Below, piece after piece: positions 63,108 through 64,000 of a stretch of 64,000 nt of DNA. The stretch is from an uncultured Rubripirellula sp. Lineage in GTDB: Bacteria; Planctomycetota; Planctomycetia; Pirellulales; Pirellulaceae. Every line of letters begins with the position of its first letter. The stretch's first letter is position 1. Both the position numbers and the translations under genes were made by a program. The notes under the pieces are model-generated. The model was not told the DNA's origin, searched no databases, and saw nothing but the letters and a program-made list of their open reading frames with translations. The DNA is taken from contig CALJHC010000016.1 in NCBI GenBank assembly GCA_938075415.1, positions 62,001 through 126,000 of the forward strand. The letters are read 5' to 3'.

Positions 63108-64000
63108 CTAACGTTTACGTATGAATTCATCCGCATAACTGCGAACCTCTGTTCCGTTGAGAACATGAACTCTGCGTAATTGCTGGATATGTTCATCACT
63201 AAAAGATGAAAGTGGAATATGAACGAGGCGTTTCTTATAACGTTTCGCTAGTTTTCGCCAGCCAGCGCCAGGAGGTAACGCTGATAGCAATGCAATTTCT
63301 TTGCCTGCTGAGTGAAGGCATGATGCGCTGAGAAGACGTTCTTCCAGAGTTTCGCAATAATCGAGACGCGGATCTTGCCAAATATCCGGGATGGCCTTTG
63401 GTGGATACAGAAACAAAGCGCCGCCGTAAGTGCCCATGCCGATTCCAGGGCCAACCAACTCGTCCCTGAAATGAGTCGCGTAAAACGCTAGCGTGGATTC
63501 GTCTTGGTGCTCGGCAAACCAGGTGGTGCGCCACGGATACTCTCGAGGATCTGATGGAGAGTCAAACAGCATGACACAAGCATCTAGTATTCCACGGTTC
63601 GGCGGGTTCACACGAACGTAAATTTGTTTTTCATGCCAATGACGCAATGTGTCGCGGATGTCGATTCCGTCTTTCACGCTGGTTGTGAACTTTTCCGTAA
63701 CCGCCAGATCACTACCGAGAATGGATTTGGCTCGAGCAAATACTCGTGATCGAAACGTTTCAATTCGTGAATCTTCAGGTGGGTAACTGCACTGCGAGAA
63801 AGGATCCCAATTGTATTGCCAGTCTTTTTTTTCTGTTTGGTTTGGGCGACGCTGTAATTGAATGGTTCGCCACATTACCGGTGGGGCTGGTAATCGACTG
63901 ACCGTCGCGTGCGTGTCACCATTTGGAAGACGAGCCTGGTCAATTCCGAGCGTCACGCAATGGTGATCTTTTGTGTTGGAAAGGGGAATAGAATTACCTG
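63108..64000 (-). CDS. Protein of unknown function, truncated at the window's right edge
   Basis: The frame stays open from the stop at 63108 to the last base of the window, without a stop, so the real start is probably outside; the GTG at 63956 is only the first possible start in view. It reads GIDQARLPNGDTHATVSRL, then MWRTIQLQRRPNQTEKKDW, and later LLSASCLHSAGKEIALLSALPP and ERHIQQL-like helices. No known domain is recognised. The C-terminus ends in SYADEFIRKR. It converges with the giant protein across a 71-base gap. Confidence 0.6.
   Translation of the reverse strand, partial: GNSIPLSNTKDHHCVTLGIDQARLPNGDTHATVSRLPAPPVMWRTIQLQRRPNQTEKKDWQYNWDPFSQCSYPPEDSRIETFRSRVFARAKSILGSDLAVTEKFTTSVKDGIDIRDTLRHWHEKQIYVRVNPPNRGILDACVMLFDSPSDPREYPWRTTWFAEHQDESTLAFYATHFRDELVGPGIGMGTYGGALFLYPPKAIPDIWQDPRLDYCETLEERLLSASCLHSAGKEIALLSALPPGAGWRKLAKRYKKRLVHIPLSSFSDEHIQQLRRVHVLNGTEVRSYADEFIRKR

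Noticed and set aside
1..64000. tRNA genes, CRISPR arrays, insertion sequences or prophage genes
   Set aside because: No cloverleaf-like sequence, spaced direct repeats, transposase or phage-type protein was seen.

Overview
The window looks like a chromosomal segment of a planctomycete (Planctomycetota, probably Pirellulaceae). The best evidence is an adjacent pair made of a DUF1549/DUF1553 protein with a planctomycete-type cytochrome c domain and a DUF1501 protein. Supporting signs are the MJ0042-like zinc-ribbon membrane protein, several very large secreted proteins of unknown role, a stand-alone LigD-type phosphoesterase domain, and base composition near 50% GC by eye. I saw no phage, insertion sequence, CRISPR array, tRNA or rRNA. 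Most of it is ordinary core genome.

Layout. 1-8.7 kb: the end of an unknown gene, a hemX-like/hemA pair, scpB (minus strand) with an extremely acidic tail, a membrane-anchored unknown, a cysteine desulfurase, then dnaA and dnaN. DnaA-box-like 9-mers lie on both sides of dnaA, which makes this an origin candidate. This DnaA lacks its N-terminal domains. 8.7-20.6 kb: a minus-strand block of clpC, a small membrane/TPR-like protein, a superfamily I helicase, the DEAH helicase hrpA and an SLC13-type permease. 20.9-23.7 kb: a DUF3311/sodium-solute symporter pair, then a secreted protein with DPFGG repeats. 24-32 kb: translation and tRNA/rRNA modification genes (mnmA, prfB with a programmed +1 frameshift, an RsmB/RsmF-type methyltransferase, trmL), with an FdhF/YdeP-type molybdenum oxidoreductase among them. 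32-35 kb: zinc-ribbon protein, HD phosphohydrolase and nagB.

35-44 kb: the DUF1501/PSD1 pair, a SAM methyltransferase, an exbD-exbD-TPR operon without its own exbB, and the LigD-type phosphoesterase domain. 44-49 kb: a 1.2 kb-residue secreted protein and a PolB-type 3'-5' exonuclease on the minus strand. 49-56 kb: pepT, a metallophosphoesterase directly behind metK, a von Willebrand A-domain protein with an unknown partner, a HIT protein and bioF. 56.7-63 kb: one 2109-residue secreted protein with macroglobulin-like features. The right edge cuts a minus-strand unknown.

Functional themes are replication and chromosome segregation (dnaA, dnaN, scpB), protein and RNA quality control (clpC, hrpA, prfB, mnmA, trmL), and envelope or secreted functions typical of planctomycetes. 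No obvious new defence or biosynthetic system is present. The most notable points are the truncated DnaA with its candidate origin, the prfB frameshift, the acidic ScpB tail, a perfect 13-bp inverted repeat inside the second exbD, and the very large secreted proteins.
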